In this document: in pieces, positions 52,481 to 61,522 of the stretch
How the letters are laid out: each line of letters opens with the position of its first letter
How positions within the stretch are numbered: the stretch's first letter is position 1
From: Anaerovorax odorimutans DSM 5092
GTDB lineage: Bacteria; Bacillota; Clostridia; Peptostreptococcales; Anaerovoracaceae
Assembly: GCF_000426305.1 (NCBI RefSeq)
Contig: NZ_KE384520.1
Location: 21,249-85,248 of the forward strand
DNA: 64,000 nt
Direction of reading: 5' to 3'
Position numbers and translations under genes: made by a program
Notes under the pieces: model-generated
The model's input: only the letters and a program-made list of their open reading frames with translations
Database searches by the model: none
What the model was told of the DNA's origin: nothing

Positions 52481-52546
52481 GTGGCTATTTTATTTATAAA
52501 ATGGAAATATGAGCACGAGTATTATATGACAAAGGAGGAAGAAGTT

Positions 52547-53374
52547 ATGATAGGAGCCGTTAATAATACTGTTTGTCAGCAAAATTCTTATATTTATAAA
52601 GAGGGAAATAGTCAAACGGTAAATTCTACTGAAGAAACATATAAAGCTTCTCAAAAGGATTTGGATGTAAAATCCCAAATTAATCAGCTTACTTCTGATA
52701 TTGAAAAAGAAGAGAATGAACTTTCAAAACTGAATAAAGAATTTACACAACATGTTGCAAATGGAGATAAAGAGATGGCAAATTTAAAAAGTGCCGAACT
52801 ACAAATGAAACAAATGTCCATCGCCCTTATGCGAACTAAAGTTAAGGAACTTAATGCGTCTAAAACTGAAAAATCTGGGGTGTCCGCTACCTTGCCCAGA
52901 ACACATGATGAATATATTAAGAGTAATGACCAGCCAGAAGAATTTCCTGGTATTTACCGATTGGAAAATGATGGAAATGGGCAAAAAATTGTATTTGATC
53001 GTCCTGAGCCACTGTCAAAAACACAACAGACAGATGCTGTAGAGAAACAAGAACAAAACAACGTACCATCTGAAGCAGCAATGGACAAGGCGAAAGACAG
53101 CCAAAAAGAGGGAAAAGGCAAAGGCCCTGAAAAAAGTGATAATAAAAAAGAAGTTTGGAATACAACAATTAATACCGATAAGGTTGACGCTGAAATCAAG
53201 AAACTGAAAGAACAAAAACAGCAGATTGAACAACAGTTAAAGGGTGCTGCTGATAATGAAGATAAGCATAAGGAGTTAGAACAGTGTTTATCTAAGATAG
53301 AGTCTGAGCTACGTACAAAAGACAATGACACCTATAGGAAGCAGCATGCCACTAAACAGACATTAAAAGTTTAG
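52547..53374 (+). CDS. Coiled-coil protein of unknown function under the LytTR system
   Basis: 275 residues with no signal peptide or membrane helix. Residues about 35-105 and 195-255 form Glu/Lys/Gln-rich coiled coils (LTSDIEKEENELSKLNKEF, then EIKKLKEQKQQIEQQL). The middle is polar and proline-containing. I recognise no family with confidence; the coiled-coil composition recalls FlxA-like proteins. AAGGAGG lies about 9 nt before the ATG at 52547. A longer in-frame ORF starts inside the kinase gene and is rejected because it lacks a ribosome binding site. It lies directly behind a LytTR box and is probably a regulated output gene. Confidence 0.7.
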   Translation: MIGAVNNTVCQQNSYIYKEGNSQTVNSTEETYKASQKDLDVKSQINQLTSDIEKEENELSKLNKEFTQHVANGDKEMANLKSAELQMKQMSIALMRTKVKELNASKTEKSGVSATLPRTHDEYIKSNDQPEEFPGIYRLENDGNGQKIVFDRPEPLSKTQQTDAVEKQEQNNVPSEAAMDKAKDSQKEGKGKGPEKSDNKKEVWNTTINTDKVDAEIKKLKEQKQQIEQQLKGAADNEDKHKELEQCLSKIESELRTKDNDTYRKQHATKQTLKV

Positions 53375-53481
53375 TAGATATATTCCCCTTTCTAGTCCCA
53401 TTTAAGTTTTTACTAAAATAGTCGATATAGTAAATAATGGGATTTATTTTAAAGTATTAAAGGAAGGGTGGATTAAGATTA

Positions 53482-55032
53482 ATGAACATTTCAAATTTAA
53501 GCAATAAATATCTTCAATGGATTAAGAGCATGCCTACTGCAAAGAATTATGCCAAACAAAATGCAGGGGTATTAAACCATATTAATTCAGCAAATACAAT
53601 ATCAAAAAGAAGTAGCGCACCTGTAGAGATAGATAAAATATTATATTCAGGTGAAGTTGTGAAATCTGATATGAAAAATTATACGGGTACACCGATAACT
53701 GAGTGTGAGATTGTTCCTTCATCACAACGTGAATATACAATAGGGGATGCACTGAATTATCAGTATAATAAGCAATTTACAATAAACCTTGAAGATATAA
53801 TGAGCGGTAATTGTGAAAATATAAAACTGCGTGATCCTAATTCTTCTGTACCTCAGGATTTTATTGAAAGATTACAACAGCAGGGCATTCAGGAGGAGTC
53901 TTATGACAGCAGTAGAACAGAATTTTATATAATGGGATTAAATGAAGATACTGCATCAATTGGACATAGTATAGATTATCTTGCTTCAGGCTATGCAGTT
54001 TCAAAAAAGCATATTGAAGATAACTACGTTGGAGAAGAAAAAGATAAGTTATTAAATAAATTGGAATCTGAATATAATATGTCTGTTGAGATTGTTGCAG
54101 AGAAAACAGCAAAAGAAATCGGAGAATTTTTTAGTGAAAACGGAGTAAGTGGTGAAACACAAAAAATACATGATAGCATTGTAAAAGCATATAACGAAAG
54201 TATAGATAAATATTCCGAATACATAAAAGACGGAAAGGATTATGCAAACCTTAACGGAACACAAAACCAATGGTTAAAAAGTGACGATTCTTATATGGCA
54301 TGCCAACTTAGAAAGGCTGCGAAAGAAGACGAAGTGTTAAAGACATCAGAAAATGTAGATAAATATTATTCCCTAGAAGAAATTGAAAAAACTAAAGCAA
54401 TGGTGTCTGAAATAGGAAGTTATGATAATAATGGGCAAAGAGCTATAAGTTGTTATGACAGTGAAGAAGAGATAGGATTTAAACTTGCGGAGCTTTCTCT
54501 TAAAGGTGAAGTTTTTAATAAATACAGTGATGTTTCTGACAGTCTTAAGGATGCTGTTACTAAATCTATACAAAATTTTGTCACTAATATTACGGACAAG
54601 TTAAATGAAGAATTAAAAGCTGAAAGAAAGAATGTAGCAGAACCTGAAACAATGGCTGACCTTAATAAAAATGAAATATTTAAAGTCTATAATAAAGTTA
54701 TCAGCACTTATAAGACCATAGGTGATATGGTAAAAGCGTTGAAAGAAGGTGCCGTATTCGGGAAAAATCAGCATATGGATAAAACCGATAATTTGCAGTA
54801 TTCAAATCTGAATCGTTATGGAAACAGTGGTTCAATATTTTGGAACAATTTTTTTCAAAATACATTAAAATACAGCGAAAATGCATTAGTTCCTGATTTT
54901 TCTAACAATGGCTATATTGATAAAGAGTCAGGAATTGAAACTCTTTCAAAGAATTGGAATAATTTTGTTTCAAAATTTACCAATGACAATAGTGTTAAAT
55001 TGAATATAAGCAGTTTTTTTGGTTACGCATAA
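53482..55032 (+). CDS. Unknown 516-residue helical protein, LytTR-regulon candidate
   Basis: A mostly helical, acidic, soluble protein (516 residues) with no signal peptide. It has a strand-containing N-terminal part (VVKSDMKNYTGTPITECEIV) and long helical stretches (EYNMSVEIVAEKTAKEIGEF; KDAVTKSIQNFVTNITDKLN), ending in SSFFGYA. I do not recognise a family. It lies 107 bp after the coiled-coil gene with AAGGAAGG about 12 nt before the ATG, in the same direction. The shared regulation suggests that the two products act together, possibly exported by a leaderless route. This is inference. Confidence 0.7.
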   Translation: MNISNLSNKYLQWIKSMPTAKNYAKQNAGVLNHINSANTISKRSSAPVEIDKILYSGEVVKSDMKNYTGTPITECEIVPSSQREYTIGDALNYQYNKQFTINLEDIMSGNCENIKLRDPNSSVPQDFIERLQQQGIQEESYDSSRTEFYIMGLNEDTASIGHSIDYLASGYAVSKKHIEDNYVGEEKDKLLNKLESEYNMSVEIVAEKTAKEIGEFFSENGVSGETQKIHDSIVKAYNESIDKYSEYIKDGKDYANLNGTQNQWLKSDDSYMACQLRKAAKEDEVLKTSENVDKYYSLEEIEKTKAMVSEIGSYDNNGQRAISCYDSEEEIGFKLAELSLKGEVFNKYSDVSDSLKDAVTKSIQNFVTNITDKLNEELKAERKNVAEPETMADLNKNEIFKVYNKVISTYKTIGDMVKALKEGAVFGKNQHMDKTDNLQYSNLNRYGNSGSIFWNNFFQNTLKYSENALVPDFSNNGYIDKESGIETLSKNWNNFVSKFTNDNSVKLNISSFFGYA

Positions 55033-55317
55033 AAATTTGAATGAGATAACGTTAAGTAGTATTTTAATATTTTCTCTGATATAATATATCTAATAATGAT
55101 GTTGTTTATTATTAAATATTCATAACATTGATTAGGCTGAAAAAACTGTGATGGCGCTAGAATTTTATAAAAAAATATTTTTCAAATATATATATTCAAT
55201 ATAAAAATGCGAAGACTGTTAAAATTAGTATGAATATTTTTTAATTATGTGACATTGTTACGGATAAAAATAAGCTATGGTAGTAGAATAAGTGCATGTA
55301 GGAAAGGAGTAAATATT

Positions 55318-55674
55318 ATGGATTTAAAAGAAACAATGGAACAAAAAGTCTTTGCGGTTGTTGGAGACACATTAAATGAAGAAAAATATGCTTATAAAAT
55401 AAAAAAGCAGATGCAAGATGCTAACTATAAGGTTTATAGTGTGGGGAAAGAATTAAAATCAATAAATGATATTCCAGAAGATGATATAGATGTAATTGAT
55501 TTATGTATTAATCCCGTAAAAGGTTTAAATCTTATGAAAGAATGTAATAAAAAATTTAAAAATGTGGTAATTCAACCAGGAGCAGAAAGTGAAGAACTCC
55601 TTGATTACCTAAAACAGAATGAAATTCCTTATATTGAAAGCTGTTTATTAGTTGGCTTAAGTCTATATAAATAA
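55318..55674 (+). CDS. CoA-binding-domain protein (YccU-like)
   Basis: 118 residues forming one Rossmann-type CoA-binding domain: VFAVVGDTLNEEKYAYKIKK at the start, KVYSVGKELKSINDIPEDDI in the middle, VVIQPGAESEELLDYLKQNE and a terminal IESCLLVGL. The family binds CoA; its physiological role is not established. The ATG at 55318 has AAAGGAG 8 nt upstream, so the longer frame from 55249 is rejected. It is a single-gene unit. Confidence 0.88.
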   Translation: MDLKETMEQKVFAVVGDTLNEEKYAYKIKKQMQDANYKVYSVGKELKSINDIPEDDIDVIDLCINPVKGLNLMKECNKKFKNVVIQPGAESEELLDYLKQNEIPYIESCLLVGLSLYK

Positions 55675-55749
55675 TAATACGATAAAATGATTTGTTATAG
55701 ATGGAAAAACTTTGACTATATTAGAGCGGTAAAAAGTGTAATATAAAAA

Positions 55750-55796
55750 AGCAGACATTATGTTTTTAATTTTCATAATGCCTGCTTTCCTTTTAT
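55750..55796. terminator. Bidirectional terminator
   Basis: AGCAGACATTATG and its partner CATAATGCCTGCT form a stem with one mismatch. A-runs lie on the left and T-runs on the right, so it can serve both the plus-strand gene and the convergent minus-strand ABC operon. Confidence 0.8.
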
Positions 55797-55830
55797 TTTG
55801 AAAAAAGAAGAGTAAAAATGTATTTTAAAG

Positions 55831-56604
55831 TTATATAACTTTTTCCTCAGGAAAAGGAACTATAACGGGAATTCCCATATGTTCAACGATATGGACATGA
55901 ATTCGGTAAACTTGCTCAATATTTTCAGGAGTCATTGTTTCAAGGCCTCCATAAGAGAAAAGCTGTGAATCCTTAAGAAATAAAAATCTGTCACAATAAC
56001 GAATAGCAAGATTGAGGTCATGTATAATGATTGCTACGCAAATATTATGTTCTTGAGCAATTTTTTTTACTATACGTAGAACTTCATGCTGATTACGTGG
56101 ATCAAGATTACTTGTAGGTTCATCAAGTAATAAAAGCTTTGGTTCTTGTGCCAGAGCTCTTGCAAGCATAACCTTTTGTACTTCGCCTCCGGAAAGTTCT
56201 GAGACATTACGTAATGCGAAATCTCCTAAATTCATCTTCTGTATTAAATCACTTACAGTTTTCCTGTCTTCAGAGGTTATATCCCATTTTATATATGGCT
56301 TTCTTCCAAGAAGAATAGAATCAAATACAGTCATATTAATAGATGTACTACTTTGGGGTACATAAGCAATATTCTGTGCCATTTCATTTTTAGTCATTTT
56401 AAATACATTTGAGCTGTTAACAAATACCATACCCTCTTGAGCAGGACAAATACGGTCAATACATTTTAGTAATGTGCTTTTTCCTGCTCCATTATTACCT
56501 AAGATAGCTATACATTGATTCTTTTGTATATCAAAACTTACATCTTTAAGAATTTTTCTTGAGGCTTGATTATATGCAAAAGTTATATTTTCTATTTTAA
56601 CCAT
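55831..56604 (-). CDS. Iron/siderophore-type ABC importer ATPase (FepC/BtuD-like)
   Basis: 257 residues. Walker A is GNNGAGKST, the signature LSGGEVQKVMLARALAQ, Walker B LLLDEPTSNLDPRN and the switch His IIHDLN. The subfamily features (AYVPQSS, then a C-terminal extension with MGIPVIVPF) fit siderophore/heme/B12 importers. The start at 56604 is chosen because AGGGGG lies upstream and it overlaps the permease end by 8 bp; an upstream in-frame ATG at 56649 lies inside the permease gene. Confidence 0.92.
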   Translation of the reverse strand: MVKIENITFAYNQASRKILKDVSFDIQKNQCIAILGNNGAGKSTLLKCIDRICPAQEGMVFVNSSNVFKMTKNEMAQNIAYVPQSSTSINMTVFDSILLGRKPYIKWDITSEDRKTVSDLIQKMNLGDFALRNVSELSGGEVQKVMLARALAQEPKLLLLDEPTSNLDPRNQHEVLRIVKKIAQEHNICVAIIIHDLNLAIRYCDRFLFLKDSQLFSYGGLETMTPENIEQVYRIHVHIVEHMGIPVIVPFPEEKVI

Positions 56605-57676
56605 TATGATTAAACCCCCTAAACAGAATATAAAGGAATAAAGGAGCACCTAAAAATGAAGTGATTGCGCCTATTGGAAGTATAACTGGTGCAATTATAA
56701 GTCTGCCAAAGGTATCTGCTAAAATAAGAAGCAAGGCTCCGGTAACAGTTGAGCATGGTATAAGATAACGGTAGTCATTGCCAACAAATCTTCTCATAAT
56801 ATGTGGTGCGACAAGCCCTACAAAACTTATAATTCCAACAAATGATACTGCAACTGCTGAAGTAAGGGATGCAATCCCCATACTGATCAGCATAACTGTT
56901 CTAGTATTTACTCCAAGGCTCCTTGCTGTATCAGCTCCGCTTTCCATTGCATTATAGTTCCAACGATTTAGAAGAAAATATATAAGAGCAACAAAGAAAA
57001 CAATTGTAAGAATTAATATTTCAGCCCAGCCTGTAGAGCCAAGGTTTCCGAATGTCCAAAATACTACAGCACTTATTTTTGTTTCGTCTGCAAAATATTG
57101 AAGCAGTGTACTTCCTCCTGTAAAAAGAGAACTTAATGCAACACCTGCTAGGATAAGTCCTGCGGGACCTAAATCCTTTTTAAATTGTGATAGAACAATA
57201 ACTACCAATGTTGACAATGAGCCGCATACAAAAGCACATAAAGTTACTATATAAGGATTATTTATTGTAATTGCTGTTGCTGCGGAGTCAGAATTCACAA
57301 CCCCTCCACCAAACACTATAATTCCCAATGCTGCACCAAATGCTGCACCTTGGGAGACACCCAAGGTTGATGCTGATGCCAGAGGGTTTTGCAGTACACA
57401 TTGCATTACAGCACCGGAAGCGGCAAGAGACGCTCCTACAATGATGGCAGTTACAACTCTGGGAAGTCTGATTCCCATTATAATCATTTCAGATTGTATT
57501 TGTCCTTTTCCGATAATAGTTTTAACAACTTCAGGAATAGGAATATCTAATGAACCGGCGCTAACTGCAAAAAGTGCAACTATAATTGTTATAAAAACAG
57601 TTATTACAAAGATGAATTTTTTACGTTTTACAAAATTATTATATGCTTGAAGTTCAATTGTTTGGTCATATTTCAT
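56597..57676 (-). CDS. FecCD-type ABC permease
   Basis: 359 residues and about ten membrane helices. Family motifs: RLPRVVTAIIVGASLAASGA (near 70-90), QCVLQNPLASASTLGVSQGA, and the coupling segment FVGLVAPHIMRRFVGNDYRY near the C-terminus. It forms a homodimeric channel for ferric siderophore, heme or cobalamin. Its start overlaps the binding-protein stop by 1 bp, and GGAG precedes it. Confidence 0.94.
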   Translation of the reverse strand: MKYDQTIELQAYNNFVKRKKFIFVITVFITIIVALFAVSAGSLDIPIPEVVKTIIGKGQIQSEMIIMGIRLPRVVTAIIVGASLAASGAVMQCVLQNPLASASTLGVSQGAAFGAALGIIVFGGGVVNSDSAATAITINNPYIVTLCAFVCGSLSTLVVIVLSQFKKDLGPAGLILAGVALSSLFTGGSTLLQYFADETKISAVVFWTFGNLGSTGWAEILILTIVFFVALIYFLLNRWNYNAMESGADTARSLGVNTRTVMLISMGIASLTSAVAVSFVGIISFVGLVAPHIMRRFVGNDYRYLIPCSTVTGALLLILADTFGRLIIAPVILPIGAITSFLGAPLFLYILFRGFNHNG

Positions 57677-58788
57677 TATTTATCTCCATTAAGGGTAACT
57701 TTGCTGTAAGTTATGCCTGCATCTTTAAGTTTACTAAGGTAATCGCTATCATTTAGGAAGAATTTAAATATTTCACTTGCTTTTTTTTCAAAGTCCACAT
57801 CACTAAACTGCTCAGGGTAAATTACACTTGCAACATAGTAGCTATTTATAATAGGTATTTCAACGTTTGAATAATAGGATGTAGAATTAGGGTATTGATA
57901 TAAATTACCATTTTTAACTGCAGTTAATTGTTCATAAAAATTTGGGTTTTTTTCAAAGTCTTTTTTAACAAGCTTTAGACCGCTATAGTCAAAGAAAATA
58001 TATTCAGGATTCCATCCAATAACTTGTTCTTTATCAACTATTACACCGCCTTCTTTATCTGATATTCCCTTTGCAACATCATTTGCTGCTATTGCGTTAA
58101 ATACGGAATAATTAGAATAAACTCCTTCTATTCCGTGTGAACCTTTGAATGTTGCAGCAGCTCCTAAAATTGTAGGTTTATCTGTGTCAGGAACATCAGC
58201 TGTTCTGGTTTTAAGGTCATCAAGGCAATCGTTTATGTAGGAAATAACTTCTTCTGCTCTGTCCTCTACGCCACAAACATCACCTAGCATGCGAAGAGCT
58301 TCTTCATAGTCTTTTCCGAATAAAGTTCCCATAGGAACTGCTACTACAGGTATGCCTGTTTTACTCTGGATTTCATCTGCCAGTTCTTTTGTGTATGTGC
58401 ATAATATTACATCAGGTTTTACACTGATTATTTGTTCAGGGTAATAATCTGTAGCTCCCATGGCATCTGTTCCTACAACAGGAAGATCCCTCCATTTATC
58501 TTTGTTAGCATAAGCGTAAGCTTGAAGAGGGCTTAATGTTTCTTCATCAAAACCACTTATACCTACTACTTTATCCGTAAGGCCAAGATATGTAATCATA
58601 CGCGGAGTATTTGCAAGAGGTACGATTCTTTCCACATTTGCAGGTATTTCAACTTCACGACCCAGACAATCTGTAATAGTTCTTGTTTCAGAAGATGAGG
58701 AATCCGCATCAGAATTTTTGTTTCCACATCCTGCAAACATACAGACTGTAAGAGCAATAACCATAATTAGTACAATAAATTTTTTCAT
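57676..58788 (-). CDS. Iron-complex-type ABC substrate-binding lipoprotein
   Basis: 370 residues. The signal peptide ends in the lipobox FAGC (Cys near 21). The mature part is a class III binding protein: TITDCLGREVEIPANVERIV at the start, then ISVKPDVILCTYTKELADEI and VYSNYSVFNAIAAND. Such proteins deliver siderophore-, heme- or metal-type ligands. The exact ligand is not readable. It is the first gene of the minus-strand operon with AAGGAAGGAA before its ATG. Confidence 0.92.
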   Translation of the reverse strand: MKKFIVLIMVIALTVCMFAGCGNKNSDADSSSSETRTITDCLGREVEIPANVERIVPLANTPRMITYLGLTDKVVGISGFDEETLSPLQAYAYANKDKWRDLPVVGTDAMGATDYYPEQIISVKPDVILCTYTKELADEIQSKTGIPVVAVPMGTLFGKDYEEALRMLGDVCGVEDRAEEVISYINDCLDDLKTRTADVPDTDKPTILGAAATFKGSHGIEGVYSNYSVFNAIAANDVAKGISDKEGGVIVDKEQVIGWNPEYIFFDYSGLKLVKKDFEKNPNFYEQLTAVKNGNLYQYPNSTSYYSNVEIPIINSYYVASVIYPEQFSDVDFEKKASEIFKFFLNDSDYLSKLKDAGITYSKVTLNGDK

Positions 58789-59283
58789 TCTATAATTCCT
58801 TCCTTTTTTAAAAGATCTTTAGCAATAATAATAAAATTTACATGTTTTAAATATTAAAATATTGCAATTATCAATAATTTTCGCATAAAAGCTTTGATCT
58901 CACAAGCTCCATGGGGGGATATTTCAGTATTAAATTTGGGTGAAAACATAAAAATTATATTAAATAATGTATTTATATATAAATAATTATAAGAATTTAT
59001 CAAAATTTCGAATTTATTTTTAAAAAGATATAATGTATAAATATATAAAGGTTTTAGAAAAACAAACAATAAGATATTTAAATGGTCAGGTCAGTTTTAT
59101 ATTAATGTAATTTATGTTTAAGCTAAAGGAGGGTTTAAAATGTAAAACATTAGATTCATATCTTAATGTATAATAAATATAAATTTAAAAAAACAAATGA
59201 AAATGGTTGATTGCTTAATTTGCACTTTTTTAATTTTGATATATAATAATGTTAAAGTTATTAAAAAGAGGAGTCGATTTAAA
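58789..59283. other. Intergenic region between divergent iron-importer and EFR1 genes
   Basis: No gene is supported. A GC-richer patch at 58890-58925 (GATCTCACAAGCTCCATGGG) stands out in the leader of the minus-strand operon and could be part of a structured RNA. A partial Fur-like AATTATCAATAATT lies at 58865-58878. On the plus strand AAAGGAGGG is followed by an ATG directly joined to TAA (59140-59145), a start-stop element upstream of the EFR1 gene. Confidence 0.35.
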
Positions 59284-60108
59284 ATGAAGATAGACAGAGT
59301 ATGGGCAGTATATTTTAGCCCTAACGGAAACACGGAAAAGATAATTGTTGCTGTTGCTGATTCTCTTGGAAAAAAGCTGGATGCCGAAGTAAAAAGACTT
59401 GATTATACATTACCGTCTGTAAGGAATGAAATAAATTCGTTTTCCAAGTCAGATCTTGTAATCTGGGGAACTCCAGTATATGCTGGCAGAATACCAAATA
59501 AAATACTGCCTTACATACAAAATAATTTTATAGGAAATGACGCTATGGCGGTTCCAATAGCTGTATTTGGTAATCGTAGTTATGATGATGCCTTGATTGA
59601 ACTGCGAAATGTTTTGGAAAGTAATGGCTTTCACACCATTGCAGGTGCAGGTTTTGCAGCAAAGCATGCTTTTTCAAAAGTTTTATCAGCTGGCAGACCT
59701 GATAAAGATGACATGGATAAAGCAGAAGTCTTTTCTAAAGGTATCGCTGATAAAGTAAATATGCTAAATGATATTCCTAAACCAATATCTGTTAAAGGAA
59801 ATAATCCTCCTACAGAATATTATAAACCTAAAGGACTTGATGGAAAGCCAACTGTTTTCCTAAAAGCAAAGCCTAAGACAGACCATGAAAAATGCAATAA
59901 ATGTGGTATATGTATTAGTAGTTGTCCTATGGGATCAATAAATATAGAGGATTCATCTGAAGTAACGGGGATTTGTATTAAGTGCCATGCCTGTGTTAAT
60001 AAATGTCCAAATAATGCTAAATATTTTGATGATGAAGCATTCTTATCACATAAAATGATGCTTGAACGTGACTTTATGCAAAGAAAAGAACCGGAAATCT
60101 TTTTATAG
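59284..60108 (+). CDS. EFR1-family flavodoxin-ferredoxin fusion
   Basis: 274 residues. The N-terminal flavodoxin-like domain (AVYFSPNGNTEKII, the FMN phosphate loop, then WGTPVYAGRIPNK) is joined to a C-terminal bacterial ferredoxin with two Cys clusters: CNKCGICISSCPMG (about 205-218) and CIKCHACVNKCPN (about 232-244), each of the C-x2-C-x2-C-x3-C type for [4Fe-4S]. It is a small electron carrier common in anaerobes. The ATG at 59284 has GAGGAG 9-10 nt upstream; the longer ORF from 59197 is not used. Confidence 0.93.
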   Translation: MKIDRVWAVYFSPNGNTEKIIVAVADSLGKKLDAEVKRLDYTLPSVRNEINSFSKSDLVIWGTPVYAGRIPNKILPYIQNNFIGNDAMAVPIAVFGNRSYDDALIELRNVLESNGFHTIAGAGFAAKHAFSKVLSAGRPDKDDMDKAEVFSKGIADKVNMLNDIPKPISVKGNNPPTEYYKPKGLDGKPTVFLKAKPKTDHEKCNKCGICISSCPMGSINIEDSSEVTGICIKCHACVNKCPNNAKYFDDEAFLSHKMMLERDFMQRKEPEIFL

Positions 60109-60142
60109 TGAACTAATAGCTGCGTAATAAATTTAAAATTCT

Positions 60143-60190
60143 AAACACCTTTTTATGGAAATAATATATTTTTCAGAAAAGGTGTTTTTA
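60143..60190 (+). terminator. Terminator after the EFR1 gene
   Basis: AAACACCTTTT and its partner AAAAGGTGTTT flank a 23-nt loop, followed by TTATAT. The stem is good but the loop is long. Confidence 0.7.
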
Positions 60191-60247
60191 TATATGAAAT
60201 TTTTGTATTTATAAGGAAATTATGAAGAAAATATAAAAAGATAATTA

Positions 60248-60276
60248 TTGACGTATGCTCATAACTGGAATATAAT
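60248..60276 (+). promoter_or_regulatory. Promoter with an internal operator half-site, radical SAM gene
   Basis: TTGACG (60248-60253), a 17-bp spacer and TATAAT (60271-60276). The spacer begins TATGCTCATAACT, the same as in the CDF promoter at 61457. ATGCTCAT is one arm of the palindrome ATGAGCATATGCTCAT, so a regulator may bind between -35 and -10. Confidence 0.82.
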
Positions 60277-60350
60277 TAGCAATAAATTAAAACCTAATTT
60301 ATTTATTTTATCAATTATATAAAAATAATTCTAAATAGGGAGGTAATTAA

Positions 60351-61277
60351 ATGTCAGAAATGAAATATGTATTTGGACCAGTTCCATCAAGAAGATTAGG
60401 AATATCTTTAGGGATAAGTCCTATTCCCAAAAAAACATGTAATTACTCTTGTGTTTATTGTCAGTTAGGAAGAACAAATCCTTTAACTAATAAGAGAACT
60501 ATGTTTTTCCCTATAGATGATATAATTTCTGAATTTGAGCAAATACAAAAAAGTAAGATTAAATATGATGTTATTACAATAGTAGGAGAGGGAGAACCCA
60601 CATTATATTTAGGATTAGGAGAGTTAATTTATGCTATTAAAGAAAGAACTCAGATTCCTATAGCAGTTATTACAAATGGAGCACTTCTTTATGACGTGGA
60701 AGTAAGAAATGCACTTTATTCTGCGGATATAGTTTTACCAACTATTGATGCTTATAATCAAAATACTTTAAAGGAGATAAACAGACCACATGGGAGTATT
60801 GATTTTGATAAAGTGAAGGAGGGTATGATTGAGTTTTCTAAGAATTATAAAGGACAGCTTTGGATTGAGACTATGCTTATTGATGGTATGAATGATAGTT
60901 TGGATTTCTTGAATAAGTATAAGAAATTTTTAAAAAACTTTAAATATGAAAGATTATATATTAATACACCAGTAAGACCTCCTGCAGAAGAATTCGTAAG
61001 ACCAATAGATTCAGAAAAAATGAAAAAGGCGGTTGATATTTTAGAAGGAATTTCCATTGATTTGTTGGAATCAGAAGGATTTCACAGCGAAATAAAAGAT
61101 CATTATAAAGCTATATTAAGTATTATAAAACGTCACCCTATGAACCAATTTGAAATAGAAGAATTTTTAAAATTAAGAGGTTGTGAAAATATAGATGAAC
61201 TTTTATGTAGATTAGGTAAAGATGATAATATTATAGTATTAAGTTATAAGGGCTATAATACTTATAGAATAAAATAA
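60351..61277 (+). CDS. Radical SAM protein (COG0731-like)
   Basis: 308 residues. The cluster motif is CNYSCVYCQ (C-x3-C-x2-C, about 27-34), preceded by the family start YVFGPVPSRRLGISLGISPI. VGEGEPTLYLGLGELI is the GGE-type SAM-binding strand and IAVITNGALL follows. The C-terminal ~60 residues form a winged-helix-like tail (IKRHPMNQFEIEEFLKLRG). COG0731 members include wybutosine-related enzymes, but bacterial versions have no fixed function. It shares its promoter design with the CDF gene 1.2 kb downstream. Confidence 0.88.
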   Translation: MSEMKYVFGPVPSRRLGISLGISPIPKKTCNYSCVYCQLGRTNPLTNKRTMFFPIDDIISEFEQIQKSKIKYDVITIVGEGEPTLYLGLGELIYAIKERTQIPIAVITNGALLYDVEVRNALYSADIVLPTIDAYNQNTLKEINRPHGSIDFDKVKEGMIEFSKNYKGQLWIETMLIDGMNDSLDFLNKYKKFLKNFKYERLYINTPVRPPAEEFVRPIDSEKMKKAVDILEGISIDLLESEGFHSEIKDHYKAILSIIKRHPMNQFEIEEFLKLRGCENIDELLCRLGKDDNIIVLSYKGYNTYRIK

Positions 61278-61378
61278 TAAGTTTTTTAAATTTTAGTTTG
61301 TTTAAAATAATTAAACAGAAAATATAGAGATATTAGAATTCTGAGATAAAGTTTTAAGATAAATATAAATAAATGATT

Positions 61379-61420
61379 AGTTGGTTTATGAATAATATTA
61401 TAAACCAACTTTTTTATTTT
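61379..61420 (+). terminator. Terminator after the radical SAM gene
   Basis: A perfect 11-bp stem AGTTGGTTTAT / ATAAACCAACT with a 10-nt loop is followed by TTTTTATTTT. Confidence 0.92.
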
Positions 61421-61456
61421 ACATATATTAATAAAACTATAAAATAAAAAAAGTTA

Positions 61457-61485
61457 TTGACATATGCTCATAACTCAAATATACT
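61457..61485 (+). promoter_or_regulatory. Promoter with an internal operator half-site, CDF gene
   Basis: TTGACA (61457-61462), a 17-bp spacer starting TATGCTCATAACT and TATACT (61480-61485). It is almost identical to the promoter at 60248. Confidence 0.82.
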
Positions 61486-61522
61486 AAAAGTATAATTTTG
61501 CCAAGTTTAAGGGGGGATATAT

